Assembly (NCBI GenBank): GCA_032622095.1
Contig: CP136068.1
Coordinates: forward strand, 120,533,989-120,597,988
From: Siphonodentalium dalli
Lineage: Eukaryota > Mollusca > Scaphopoda > Gadilida > Siphonodentaliidae
Direction: 5' to 3'
DNA length: 64,000 nt
This document shows positions 55,901-63,641 of this stretch, in pieces; position 1 is the first letter of the stretch, and every line of letters starts with the position of its first letter. A model generated the notes under the pieces. The model saw only the letters and a list, made by a program, of their open reading frames with translations. It ran no database searches and was not told the DNA's origin. The position numbers and the translations under genes were made by a program.

Positions 55901-56967
55901 ATGTCATATGAGTTTTCCACAGAATGTAAAACCATATAATGACATGGAAAATATATTGATAAGCATGCAAAACAATGTTTGTCTTCTGTCTCATAGTTGT
56001 GTTTATTTATTAATCTCACTTGTACAGTATTTTGGCTAGTAATAACCCCATACAATTTCTATACAAAATGTGCACATTATGGAAAGCTACTAGCAGCTCA
56101 ATCGAGAAATACCTGCCGCTTCATTTGTACATTATAGGCAAATTTAACTCCACTTATTTAAGAATTCATATCTGTATTCTTATGTAAATTTTATCCATAA
56201 TTCTAACTTAAACATAAACTGATGGGGTTAAAACACTCCATAGGGCTTTAAAGATTAATACAGAAAAACATTTAGTAATCTGTCTTGTTTCTCTTCATTA
56301 TGTAATTCCCTAGAATAATACATGTACTTACATTGAGGCACAGCAATTCATCAAACTCCCTTTTCGTCCAATGTCTATCCTTGAAAAATTTTGTTGAATT
56401 TCTTTTGTAAAACAGATCCCAATTCTTCCTAGCTTCGGTTTCGAGTTTCGTTTGCTTGAATTCTGTAACAATTCTGGTATCATTCTGCAACTTAAGCTCC
56501 TCCTCTGGTGATAGTTGTCTAGCACACACTGTCGATATGTTACCAGCCTCATCCATCTCCTCACGTGATAGTTGTCTAGCACACACTGTCGCTGCGTTAC
56601 CAGCCTCATCCATCTCCTCACGTAATAGCTGTCTGGCACACACTGTCGCTATGTTACCAGCCTCATCCATCTCCTCAGGTAATAGCTGTCTGGCACACAC
56701 TGTCGCTATGTTACCAGCCTCATCCATCTCCTCACGTGATAGTTGTCTAGCACACACTGTCGCTGCGTTACCAGCCTCATCCATCTCCTCACGTAATAGC
56801 TGTCTGGCACACACTGTCGCTATGTTACCAGCCTCATCCATCTCCTCAGGTAATAGCTGTCTGGCACACACTGTCGCTATGTTACCAGCCTCATCCATCT
56901 CCTCAGGTAATAGCTGTCTGGCACACACTGTCGCTATGTTACCAGCTTGATCCATCTCCTCATCCAT
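31216..56967 (-). CDS. METTL6: METTL6, tRNA-Ser m3C32 methyltransferase (five exons)
   Basis: The coding exons are 56332-56967, 54873-55004, 51667-51837, 49910-50051 and 31216-31814. All have GT/AG borders and phases fit (0, 0, 0, 1), giving 560 codons with the stop. METTL6 methylates N3 of C32 in serine tRNAs, using S-adenosylmethionine and working with seryl-tRNA synthetase. Seen: NWDLFYKRNSTKFFKDRHW in exon 1, SAM motif LEVGCGVGNF at about 220-229, MIFVLSAIHP at 292-301, RDYGLYDHAMLRF at 324-336, and NKKEGLCVPRVF near the C-terminal end of the core. NKKEGLCVPRVF and the exon 1 motif favour METTL6 over METTL2/8. The human protein is about 284 residues; here ~150 residues of repeat are added at the N terminus and ~150 at the C terminus. 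A non-coding first exon may lie upstream, because CTATTTGCAG precedes the ATG. Confidence 0.9.
31872..32034. repeat. Palindromic MITE in METTL6 intron 4
   Basis: Arms AGAGAATAATCAATTGGTTCC and GGAACTAATTGATTACTCT, continuing through GAGAATTACGTTAAATAAT and CGAGAGGCGAGAG. Confidence 0.75.
32309..32608 (+). repeat. 54-bp minisatellite at an element end
   Basis: Units start ACCATTTCATGGGTTGTAGG at 32309 (short, 32 bp), 32341, 32395, 32449, 32503 and 32557. The 54-bp units are nearly identical and 54 is divisible by 3, which opens frames on both strands. The last unit runs into CACTGTAGCTCAACTTGGA, the 5' sequence of the element at 16497. Confidence 0.9.
32609..33130. repeat. Remnant of the 16497-type element, then unassigned
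   Basis: 32606-32660 matches the 5' part at 16505-16560. At about 32855-32900 the minus strand has a TCCAAGATAG...GGCAGCCATG remnant of the satellite unit. The rest is unassigned. Confidence 0.5.
33133..33840 (+). repeat. Recent tandem duplication, 354-bp unit
   Basis: Units 33133-33486 and 33487-33840 appear identical on reading, including identical 72-codon frames at 33223 and 33577. The copied frame has no family motif and is not called a gene. Confidence 0.85.
33893..34030 (+). repeat. Short tandem repeat, ~60-bp unit
   Basis: CATATATCCAGCTCAGTCAT and GAGGGGCCATGCATATATCC recur two to three times. Confidence 0.7.
34235..34615. mobile_element. TTAA-flanked piggyBac-like MITE, copy A
   Basis: TTAA, then CCCTTTACCCAACA; the right end is TGTTGGGTAAAGGG, then TTAA (34616-34619). 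Two core hairpins of the GCATTCTCTTATATATGCG family sit at 34262-34328 and 34411-34478. The same element lies inverted at 47021-47385. Confidence 0.85.
34856..36682. mobile_element. Inverted-repeat element with poly-G/poly-C arms
   Basis: Ends AGGCGACACCAATTTTTAAG and CTTAAAAAATTGGTGTCGCC, with the match continuing through GTCTGGTTTAC. The left arm has a 32-G run (34921-34952) and the right arm a C run (about 36473-36484). CACTTTTTTCC motifs recur near both ends. It contains AGAGGGTGAA-type palindromes at 35590-35790. No transposase, and the target duplication is unclear. Confidence 0.65.
34921..34952 (+). repeat. 32-base G homopolymer
   Basis: An uninterrupted run of G. The true length may differ, since homopolymers are error-prone in sequencing. 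Confidence 0.9.
36733..37047. repeat. AGAGGGTGAA palindromes in a larger dispersed repeat
   Basis: 36733-36795 is half a palindrome and 36955-37047 a full one. The stretch between (GAACCTCGATTATGCAAT, ATATAGAGAAACTAAACTAA, AAAGAAACTTTCCAGAGAAG) recurs at 41225-41350 before another full palindrome. Confidence 0.75.
37048..37514. other. No gene recognised
   Basis: AT-rich intron sequence with no repeat structure identified. Confidence 0.35.
37517..39413. mobile_element. Tigger/pogo-like element carrying an ORF
   Basis: Ends CAGTCAAACTTCGTTAAGTC and its imperfect inverse GACTTAACGAAGTTTAGCTG, each flanked by TA (37515-37516, 39414-39415). Subterminal GTTAAGTCGAA motifs recur inside both ends. 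This fits pogo/Tigger termini of Tc1/mariner. No DDE transposase was recognised; the interior carries a basic ORF instead. Confidence 0.7.
38014..38685 (+). CDS. Basic, proline-rich hypothetical protein inside the Tigger-like element
   Basis: 223 codons from an ATG 6 bases after CTCTCAG. Residues ~1-60 are mixed sequence with a hydrophobic GGYQLILDFQSG segment. Residues ~65-95 are Lys/Arg/Ser-rich (KKKKKKKSPSRKKRD). Then comes an Ala/Trp/Lys helix, a Pro/Ser/Thr/Glu-rich region, a possible coiled coil (IEIENERKETAKLV onwards) and a basic C terminus (KSKKKKRKKLK). I do not recognise the family. A KSPS-x-RRD-x-x-R style segment is reminiscent of ORFs found beside retrotransposons in marine invertebrates, from memory only. 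Local GC is higher than the surroundings, suggesting a captured coding fragment. It lies in METTL6 intron 4 on the opposite strand. Confidence 0.5.
   Translation: MTTPPLIPISVTTMLDSMHVTPCLSWSLHAHKGGYQLILDFQSGPAQPFSGLPTGSGPDNTRSTRKPRQKIKKKKKKKSPSRKKRDAERLAAWKEKKATDITPASSSHAVEIPAQSVQEMESPPPSPPRPDMDFIPKTPEYIEPEPSTANPTTPATEQTTDATRLWIEIENERKETAKLVASVEAEGKKAVETSIRAMAAFDKIYPPKSKKKKRKKLKATSKS
39416..39880. other. No gene recognised
   Basis: AT-rich intron sequence. Confidence 0.35.
39886..40042. mobile_element. TTAA-type MITE, right end lost
   Basis: TTAA, then CCCTTTCATGACTGGAGCTG and one core hairpin (39930-39990), then part of a second. The right inverted end is missing. Confidence 0.6.
40290..41220 (+). 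repeat. Mixed repeat fragments
   Basis: 40300-40345 resembles the satellite unit of 16617. 40386-40510 is copy 3 of the repeat at 12328. A C run lies near 40585. 40830-41220 has GACG-family units (TTATGACCCTGGCTCC, TAAGAATTACTATGGAGG) without a tail. Confidence 0.55.
41225..41451. repeat. Dispersed repeat ending in full AGAGGGTGAA palindrome
   Basis: The palindrome 41359-41451 is the cleanest copy (arms GCAGAATGAGGTACCCAGAG and CTCTGGGGACCTCATTCTGC). The preceding part matches 36810-36950. Confidence 0.8.
41452..41989. other. No gene recognised
   Basis: Intron sequence with no supported feature. Confidence 0.35.
41994..42700. mobile_element. TTAA-type element containing a GACG unit
   Basis: Left end CTAA (one base from TTAA), then CCCTTTCTATACTAAAT; right end ATTTAGTATGGAGAGGG, then TTAA (42701-42704). 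Inside, two copies of AAATTCAAACTTGACCTGTA and a GGACTGACAGATGG tail belong to the bivalve-type repeat. Confidence 0.65.
42996..44962. mobile_element. hAT element (outer), with nested hAT
   Basis: Left CACAGTTCGTGCTGCC and right GTCCAGCGACAACTCTG are imperfect inverses, with a perfect 8-bp duplication TGCATATG (42988-42995, 44963-44970). TTTGGCAA motifs near the ends relate it to 23922-25370. It contains the element 43327-44415. Confidence 0.75.
43327..44415. mobile_element. hAT element (nested)
   Basis: Ends TAGGGTCCTGCGAAT and ATTCGCAGGACCCTA with a perfect 8-bp duplication CCATGCTC (43319-43326, 44416-44423). Subterminal ATCGAATCGAATATCG repeats. An 83-codon frame at 43615 has no transposase features. 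Confidence 0.85.
44975..45290. other. No gene recognised
   Basis: AT-rich intron sequence. Confidence 0.35.
45290..46085 (+). mobile_element. GACG-tailed element, ~180-bp units
   Basis: About four units, each with GGAATAAAAGCTCGGACAAA, TTCTAAGTCGAAAAAGG and CATAATCGCAGGTGCACA. They end in GGACGGACGATGGACGGACG and a hairpin of ATACCCC and GGGGGTAT around 46055-46085. Confidence 0.65.
46090..47015. other. No gene recognised
   Basis: One more CGCAGGTGCACA-like block lies near 46190. Otherwise unassigned intron sequence. Confidence 0.35.
47021..47385. mobile_element. TTAA-flanked piggyBac-like MITE, copy B
   Basis: Same termini and core as 34235-34615 in opposite orientation (CCCTTTACCCAACAAACCGG at the left). 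TTAA on both sides (47017-47020, 47386-47389). Confidence 0.85.
47390..49900. other. No gene recognised
   Basis: AT-rich intron sequence. There is a TTTA run at 49150-49170. Frames are short and lack motifs. Confidence 0.35.
49910..50051 (-). CDS. METTL6: METTL6 exon 4
   Basis: Acceptor TTACATTCCAG and donor GTATGT. It encodes VLRPGG, RDYGLYDHAMLRF and NFYVRQDGTRAFYFS, and ends after the first base of a codon. Confidence 0.92.
50150..51110 (+). repeat. Repeat units in METTL6 intron 3
   Basis: 50150-50520 has three units with AATGTCCTCATAGTA and TTTCATTGAGATC. 50560-51080 has three units with CCATATTCGAACTTGGCCTG and a short ACAGACAGACTCATTACATA tail, related to 42330-42545. Confidence 0.65.
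51368..51580. mobile_element. Palindromic Tc1/mariner-type MITE, copy 3
   Basis: Starts CAGTAATGCCCTAAATAATC after TA and ends GATTATTTAGGGCATTACT. It lies in METTL6 intron 3, 86 bases from exon 3. Confidence 0.8.
51667..51837 (-). CDS. METTL6: METTL6 exon 3
   Basis: Acceptor TTTATTGCAG and donor GTATGG. 57 codons with NPLYSSERC, a DITADDLLENVP block and MIFVLSAIHPTKM. Confidence 0.92.
52262..52385. repeat. Palindromic MITE in METTL6 intron 2
   Basis: GATATCAGCCCTCGGTAACTTC mirrors GAGGTTACCTCGGGCTGATATC. Similar in style, but not in sequence, to 27861-28310. Confidence 0.7.
52735..53170 (+). mobile_element. GACG-tailed element in METTL6 intron 2
   Basis: Two or three units (GAAATTTTACCTTGACCTGTA, AATCAAGTTATCATCTGGAA), then GGACGGAAGGACGGAAGG and an ATACCCCC...GGGGGCAT hairpin at about 53130-53165. 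Confidence 0.6.
53440..54191. mobile_element. hAT MITE with perfect 8-bp duplication
   Basis: Ends CAGTGTTCGCGC and GCGCAAACACTG, duplication GTTTCAGT on both sides (53432-53439, 54192-54199). GGCCACTTT / TTGGCCAC motifs recur near both ends. Confidence 0.85.
54200..54872. other. METTL6 intron 2, unassigned part
   Basis: No element or gene seen. The GTACGT donor (minus strand) is at 54867-54872. Confidence 0.4.
54873..55004 (-). CDS. METTL6: METTL6 exon 2 (SAM motif)
   Basis: Acceptor CTACTTCAG and donor GTACGT. 44 codons with the SAM-binding LEVGCGVGNFIFPLLEE and a YATDFSKRAVQFVK block. Too short to stand out as an ORF, and found by motif and frame. Confidence 0.92.
55086..55605. repeat. 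AGAGGGTGAA palindromes in METTL6 intron 1
   Basis: A half copy at 55086-55135, a worn copy at 55238-55335 and a full copy at 55513-55605, with the 200-bp companion repeat (55330-55512) shared with 30555-30743. Confidence 0.7.
55606..56331. other. METTL6 intron 1, unassigned part
   Basis: No supported element. The GTAAGT donor (minus) is at 56326-56331. Confidence 0.4.
56332..56967 (-). CDS. METTL6: METTL6 exon 1 (N-terminal repeats)
   Basis: 212 codons from the ATG at 56967, with a TGA in frame just upstream. Eight 19-residue repeats (EMDEAGNIATVCARQLLPE type) are followed by the conserved LKLQND, FKQTKLETEARKNW and FFKDRHWTKREFDELL. The last repeat aligns with the short ARxLxxEEE stretch of METTL6, so the repeat seems to be an expansion of native N-terminal sequence. 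Confidence 0.88.
56525..56965 (-). repeat. METTL6: 57-bp coding minisatellite, 8 copies
   Basis: GTTACCAGC recurs at 56539, 56596, 56653, 56710, 56767, 56824, 56881 and 56938, an exact period of 57. Variants (LLP, LLR, then AATxxx-SR) repeat as a block of three, so a 171-bp block has itself been duplicated. Confidence 0.92.
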
Positions 56968-57045
56968 CTCCTCAGCCCGATATCAAGACTGCAAATAGTA
57001 TATTTGTATATACCATCCAGCCTGGATATAGTGTGTCTGTCATTT

Positions 57046-57245
57046 GCAGAATGAGGTTACTAGAGGGTGAATTTAGTGACGCTATCCCGCACAGCATGCT
57101 AGCACCACCAAATTCACCCTCTGGGGACTTTCATTCTGCTTGGACCTCATCTTCTGGGAAGTATCTATAGTCTCAAAGTAAAATTGTGCGGGATAGCATC
57201 ACTAAATTCAATCTCTAATAACCTCATTTTTCAAATGATAGACAC
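57046..57245. repeat. AGAGGGTGAA palindrome and partial copy upstream of METTL6
   Basis: 57046-57139 is a full palindrome. 57185-57240 is a partial copy. Confidence 0.7.
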
Positions 57246-58130
57246 ACTATATGCAGGTTTGCCCGATATGTTAGTCCTGTAAAATGCATGAGAAATAATT
57301 GTAAGCTCCATCTGAGTCTAAAGCTTCAAATAGTACAATGGTAATATCCAGATCCATTGACGATCTCTTATCTGAATGATGTTTTAGCTTTGTTACAGTT
57401 ACCGATTCAAATTCAAGTGTTTTCAGAATTGTATCTTCACTCTAGATACACTATTCCAGACTTTATGTGGTTTTGAATATGTTGCAAGATTCGATTCAAT
57501 GTGAAAAACACTGATTCGCAAGGCCCAAATTTAGAAGGATTTTATAATTATGAGAATTGCATAAAAAGCAGAACACACCCGAATTGTGATTTCACTGGAT
57601 TTTTTCATTTCAATTATTATCACGGAACCTCAGCTAAAATAGCCAAAATATGCTAGAAGCCCATGCATAATAATGAGCATTTCCACAGATGTTGCTTCCA
57701 GAACTCTTACAATTGGGACTGAACTAGATTTTTTGGGGGATAATCAGCATTATCAAATCATACCCAGACTTCCATTAAAAAACTGCCAGATGGTGACAAA
57801 AAGTATCGTTAAAAACATCCAAAGCCATCTTGAAATACCAATTGTCATGTTTTGAATATCCCAAAAAAATTTGATGACGAATAAACAGCCATGCAATTTT
57901 GGTTGTACAGAATTGACAGACTAGTGTGTGTATGAATACTTCTTTAATTACTACCGGTACATGTGCTACATGTAGGTAATGTAAACTGTGCAACAATAAA
58001 AGGTCGCTGACCAAAAGGGCACCCGACGAAGGTGGCAGGGGGAAGTTGATTACACCAATACATGTATGGAACAAAGTGCATATTTACCAAATATGTTGCA
58101 CATTTTCAATGTCAGTATAAGATAAATGAT
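57246..58130. other. No gene recognised
   Basis: This is the region expected to hold the METTL6 promoter or a 5' untranslated exon. No CpG-rich block or TATA box stands out. Confidence 0.35.
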
Positions 58131-58139
58131 ACACAGTGC

Positions 58140-59840
58140 ATATTCACTCAAAATTGTCTAAGTCGAGAAATGTTCAATAACTCTAAAATAAAACATTTTC
58201 TGTCAACATGATACCTGTTGCACATCTTCAATGTGTCAGAAACAATGTCCTGAAGTTTTAGGTAAATAGGATACGTACAGTAGTAGGAGTTACTTTCACA
58301 GTTAAGGTACTCAAATCTGGACAGACAGATTAATGGGGTCGTTGTCTTAACGTTTTATACATAAATGCACACTGTGTCTCAGTCAGCGCAAGATAGAAAT
58401 GTTGCCGTGAATAATTGCCGCCTGCTTCAATTCAGTCTTCCGTAGTTCTGATAAAGGCATTGCTTTATCACAATGAAGAAACTGCGATCAAATTGATCAT
58501 CGGTCGCATATTGATCATAGTACCGGTATTAAACAGGGACCAAAAGAACTGTATGGTTGTTTGATCAATGAAAAGAAGAAAATGAACTTACAAAAAATAT
58601 GAACACATATGCATTTACGTAGAAAACACTACGACAATGACCCTGTCATGTGACAATACGTGAGACTGTATACAGAAATGCACACGGTGTGCATCTACTA
58701 GTATGTATCAAACATTACGACAACGACCCCATTAGCCTCAGATGGACATATAGAGTGACACTCATTAATAAAATCATTCTCGTTTGTTTGGACGAATGGC
58801 GGACTGTTTGTCTTCATTTTTGTGCAGTTCAGATGTCGTGTTTTACAAAAGTGTATATCCATTGTGGTTGAATTTTCAATGATACATTCTTAAAATGGGT
58901 GTAGTGGCTAGGTTGTAAAATATCAGTTTGAAGTAGTAAAATACAGAGTTAAAGGGAGACTGTACCTAAAACCAGCCATATCTTATTCTGTTCAACAGAA
59001 AATATGCAACAAATATATGAACATGTCATGAATAAGTGCAAACTACACTCATTTACTCTATGGATGATGTAAAACATGGTAATTATAATGAAAATGAGTA
59101 AATGACTTAAGCTTTTTACTCATTTTCATTTCTAATAAAAGGTCAGCAGACCACAGTATCCCCCGAAAAAGTGGCAAGTCGATGCCGCTTTGTTGAAGAA
59201 ATTAAAAACAAATGTTGACATTTTCTAAGTTGAAAATGGTTAATACCTCCGTAAAAAAATAATTTTTCCGTCATCTATATAGATGTTGCACATATCCAAT
59301 ATGTGGGTAACAATACTCTGAAGTTTCAAATATCTACGATCAAAACTGTAGGAGGAGTTGATTACACCAAGAAGGTACCCTCATACAGAAAATTATAAAA
59401 AATGTTGAAATTTTCTAAGTCAAAAAGGGTTAATAACTCCGTCAAAAATTAATTTTTCCGTCATCTATATACATGTTGCACATCTTCAATATATGGGCAA
59501 CAATATTCTGAAGTTACAAATCTCTAGGATGAAAACTGTAGGAGGAGTTGATTACACCATGAAGGTACCCTCATACATAAAATTATAAAAAATGTTGAAA
59601 TATTCTAAGTCGAAAAGGGTTAATAACTCCGTCAAAAAATAATTTTACCGTCATCTATATACATGTTGCACATCTTCAATATATGGGCAACAATATTCTG
59701 AAGTTTCAAATCTCTGGGATGAAATCTGTAGGAGGAGATGATTACACCATGAAGGTACTCAAAAGTGTGACAGACCGACGGACGGACAGACCCCGTTTCT
59801 TTAGTCCCCCAAAAATAATTTTTTCGGGGGACAATTATCA
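58140..59840 (+). mobile_element. GACG-tailed element(s), ~190-bp units
   Basis: Three units at 59215-59765, each with TTTCTAAGT, TAATAACTCCGTCAAAAA, CATGTTGCACATCTTCAATA and GTAGGAGGAGTTGATTACACC, then GACGGACGGACAGACC and a GTCCCCC...GGGGGAC hairpin (59801-59832). 58150-58330 is a diverged earlier unit. Confidence 0.65.
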
Positions 59841-59880
59841 GGTTGTTATACTTGGTTCTGTGTGTACGTCAGTGTATTAA

Positions 59881-60102
59881 CCCTTTGAGTGCCAGGGGCC
59901 GATCTCATCGGCCCTAAACCTACAAAATAAGTCTGTTAAAGAATATAAGAATAAATTATTAAAATTGTAAAAAAAAAAAATTGTTAGACCAATGCATTCT
60001 CTTATATATGCGAGGCGACCTATGGTCGACTCGCATATATAAGAGAATGCATTGGCACAGGGTATATGGGTTGATACAAAAATCAACCTGGCACTCAAAG
60101 GG
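59881..60102. mobile_element. TTAA-flanked piggyBac-like MITE
   Basis: TTAA, then CCCTTTGAGTGCCAGG; the right end is CCTGGCACTCAAAGGG, then TTAA (60103-60106). The core is one hairpin of the GCATTCTCTTATATATGCG family. The inner GGTTGATACAAAAAT matches 20581-20925, whose core hairpin is different. Confidence 0.85.
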
Positions 60103-60106
60103 TTAA

Positions 60107-60580
60107 ACTCTCATTCTTGGCTCATATTAATTCTTTTATTGGATATTTTCTGTTGAGAATAGTAGGAGATGGCCCCCATATATGGATTTAGGTAGAGTCT
60201 CCCTTTAACATGAAATAATCTGCAATAATACTCACCAATATGATATAATATTAAAGGTGATGGACGATGATATTAAACAGCAACAAGAATACACAACTCG
60301 ATCGATCTCGACTCACTTCAAAACTGAATCTCGTGGTTCTGTTAAGACTGGTATCTCCAATTAACATAACAATTAGCAGTATCTCCTTTGAAGTTATTCT
60401 TCACTTCAGAACACTGTCAATCCAAACAGAGCAATGTCCAATTCAACAAACAGGTCCTTTTAACAGATTATGAATCACAATCACAATTAAACCATAACAA
60501 AAATTAAATGAAAATCACACCGCACCTGCCAGCAGTAAAACTCTCAATGATATACAACAAACATGTTTTAAAATCGCAGC
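60107..60580. other. No gene recognised
   Basis: AT-rich. CGATCGATCTCGACTC at 60299 is not part of a recognised feature. Confidence 0.35.
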
Positions 60581-60581
60581 C

Positions 60582-63500
60582 AAGAATAATATATACACCC
60601 AGCAGAGTGGACGTTATACGGTAATCAGCAAGGTTGAATCAACCATGTAACTGACTGAGATATTAAGGAGACTATTGTTCTAATAAAGATTGTAATTAAT
60701 GTTGAATATATGTCGATGAAACACGCATTCTGATTCGCCAGCATCGGCCACAAATTTTGAATTGAGCACAGTCTCATTGGCAACGAGCGTAAAATATATC
60801 ACCGCGCTGCCAGGAGTATCGTAGTCATCAGCCACAAATTTTGAATTGAGCACGGTCTCATTGGCAACGAGCGTAAAATATGTCACCGCGCTGCCAGGAG
60901 TATCATAATCATGTCAACCAGAATATTATTTAGTATACAGTTAACAGGAAGCTGTTCTCAGGCTGTTCATTCTAACCCCATCATTGGCTTTTCGGGGATT
61001 AGAGAACAAAAAAGTGTGTCAACTGGTCGGCTTGACTCTTTTTAAGCTCGAATACCCGAATATCCAAAATACGTTTATCTCCTAAATGGACACTCCCTTA
61101 AAATTTGAAAAGTTTTAACTTAATATGCTCAACTTAAAACAGAAATCCAAATATTCAGTTAAAGAGGCTCTATCTCTTTCAGACAGCAACACAATTTCTA
61201 TAAAACTACTGTTCATTTAGCATGTTTCAATGATTTAAAATAGCACAAATCAAACATTTCGTGTCACACATACAATGTATGTCATTTTAAACCATAGATT
61301 GTTATACAGAAATGTTGTAATATTCTGAAGATAGCCACATTTCGTGTTGCTGTTCATAGAAACAATTGGAAAACAAAAATATCATATTCTCCTGTTGAGT
61401 GGTCAATCTGACAGTCTGACTCAAAAGTATTTTATACCCCGAAAGTTTCGGAAAGATATACACCATCTTTAAGGCCCATTCAGATGGCGATGCGAGCGTC
61501 GCGACTTCAGTGTTGACGCTCAATTAGGATAAACATTAATATCACAGAGGTACTCACATGGCGTCGCGAGGGACACAATGCGACCAAAGCGTCAATTGCA
61601 AGGATATGATTTGTTCTAATCAAGAAATGTGATCAGCGAGTTTATTTGTTTTCAACTTTTTCAACAACGGGGATAGATGAAGTAGCCGTATGTGGAATCC
61701 ATCAACGTTGCCCAGTTCATTATTTGTAAATGCTTTTACCTTTTCCAATACATAACAATGATTTTGACATGCTGAATCTCATTATTGGAGTTATTAATAA
61801 TCAAAATACATGTAAGAACAAAATCAATCTATTTTTTCATGTACTTGTTTGTTGATGATAGTACTTTTAGAGAGTCTTATATTATTTTGCATGAAATCAT
61901 TTTGAAGGCAATGAATCCCAAGATGGTTTACAAACTGTAAAAATAATATATACACCCAGCAGAGCGGACGTTATATGTGAAATCAGCAAGGTTGAATCAA
62001 CCATGTAACTGACTGAGATATTAAGGAGACTGTTGTTCTAATAAAGATTGTAATTCATGTTGAATATATGTCGCTGAAACACGCATTCTGATTCACCAGC
62101 ATCGGCCACAATTTTTTAATTGAGCACGGTCTCACTGGCAACGATCGTAAAATATGTCACCGCGATGCCAGGAGTATTGTAATCATGTCAACTGGATATT
62201 ATTTAGTATAGATACAGTTAACATGAAGCTGTTTTCAGGCAGTTCCGAGTAACCACATCGAATGTACCCAGAGATTTGATCAATGAAAATAGGATACATG
62301 TATCTCACTTCATAACATGCAGTGTCAATAAAAAGTGCTTTTCGTGCAATTTCTTTAAAACTTTTTGGAGGCTTGAATCACAATGATAATTATTATATCT
62401 CATATTAAAAGCCTACATGTATGTTAATTTCCCATAGGGTGTGATTTTACAATTTGCAATGTTTCTCGCCCATGAAACATTGCCGGTCACCATTTTTTGC
62501 AATGTTTACCGCTCCGACCGAAAGAGCCCGAACATGTTCACGGAAGCACCCGAACGAAATTTTATGACGTATTTTGACCGTGACATTCAAACCGGAAACC
62601 CAAAATCGTCACGATTCTTCAAAGTAAACATCATGGATGCCGGTGTCAAATCAAAGCGATTCGCGGATGTTTTAAATTTTCAGAACTGCTGACATGGTTA
62701 TTCGGTATAATAAAAACAATGGTGACCTGGCTCGAGGGCAACATTGCGGATAGTCTCCTCTTGGACCAATGTCCTCGGGAAGACAATCCGCAATTTTTAT
62801 AATGTATCATGAATCGTTGGCTATTCGGGGATTAGAGCATGAAAACAGTTTGTGAACTGGACAGCTTGACTGTTTGTATGCTCGAATCGCCGAATATCCA
62901 ACTCAACAAATTACGTTTATCTCCCTAATGGACATTTCTTTAAATTTTGAAAAGTTTTAACTTAGAATGTTAAACTTAAAACAGAAATACAAATATTCAG
63001 TTAAAGATGCTCTATCTCTTTCAGACAGCAATTACAACAGCAACACAATTTCTATAAAACTACTGTTCAAAGCATGTTTCAATGATAAAAATATCACAAG
63101 TCAAACATTTGGTGTCTCACATGTCGTTCTAAACAATATATTGTCATACAAAAATGTTGTTATGTTCTGAAAGTCGCCACGTCATAGAAATAATTGGAGA
63201 AAAATATAACATATTCTCCTGTTGAGTGGTCTATCTGACAGTCTGACGCTAACGTATTTTATACCCCCGAACCTACTAGTATACAGAAAGATTCGGGAAG
63301 ATATACACCATCTTTAAGGCCCATTCAGATGGCGATGCGAGCATCGCGACTTCAGTGTTGAGTGTTGAAGCTCAATTAGGACAAACATTAATATCACTGA
63401 GGTATTCACATGGTGTCAAGAGGGACACAATGCGACCAAAGTGTAAAATGCAAGGATATGATTTGTTCTAATTGAGAAACACGATCAGCTACCGGTTTTT
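60582..63500 (+). repeat. Direct duplication of a ~1-kb block
   Basis: Copy 1 is about 60582-61640 and copy 2 about 61945-63500. Shared blocks: ATATACACCCAGCAGAG, AAGGTTGAATCAACCATGTA, CGGGGATTAGAG, TCTCCTGTTGAGTGGTC, AAGGCCCATTCAGATGGCGA and ACACAATGCGACCAAAG. Copy 2 has about 580 extra bases at 62240-62815. Copy 1 has an 84-bp unit twice (60746 and 60830) that copy 2 has once. Confidence 0.75.
62240..62815 (+). other. Insert in copy 2 of the duplicated block
   Basis: It is less AT-rich than its surroundings and has an 83-codon frame (62441-62692), without a known motif. It could be a gene fragment or simply sequence lost from copy 1. Confidence 0.35.
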
Positions 63501-63641
63501 TCGGCATTTTCAAAAAGGGGGGGATAGATCAAGTCACCGGATGTGGAATCCATCAAGTTCATTCGAGGTACCGTAAACAGAATGGTTACATATATAGAAT
63601 GCTACATATATAGCAGAAATTATAAAGCATGAAGTATTATA

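Noticed and set aside
56456-56950. A 164-codon plus-strand frame
   Set aside because: It is the antisense of the METTL6 coding minisatellite; the minus frame continues into conserved METTL6 sequence.
62441-62692. Candidate first exon of a gene
   Set aside because: No splice donor or domain could be supported; only noted as an insert in a duplicated block.
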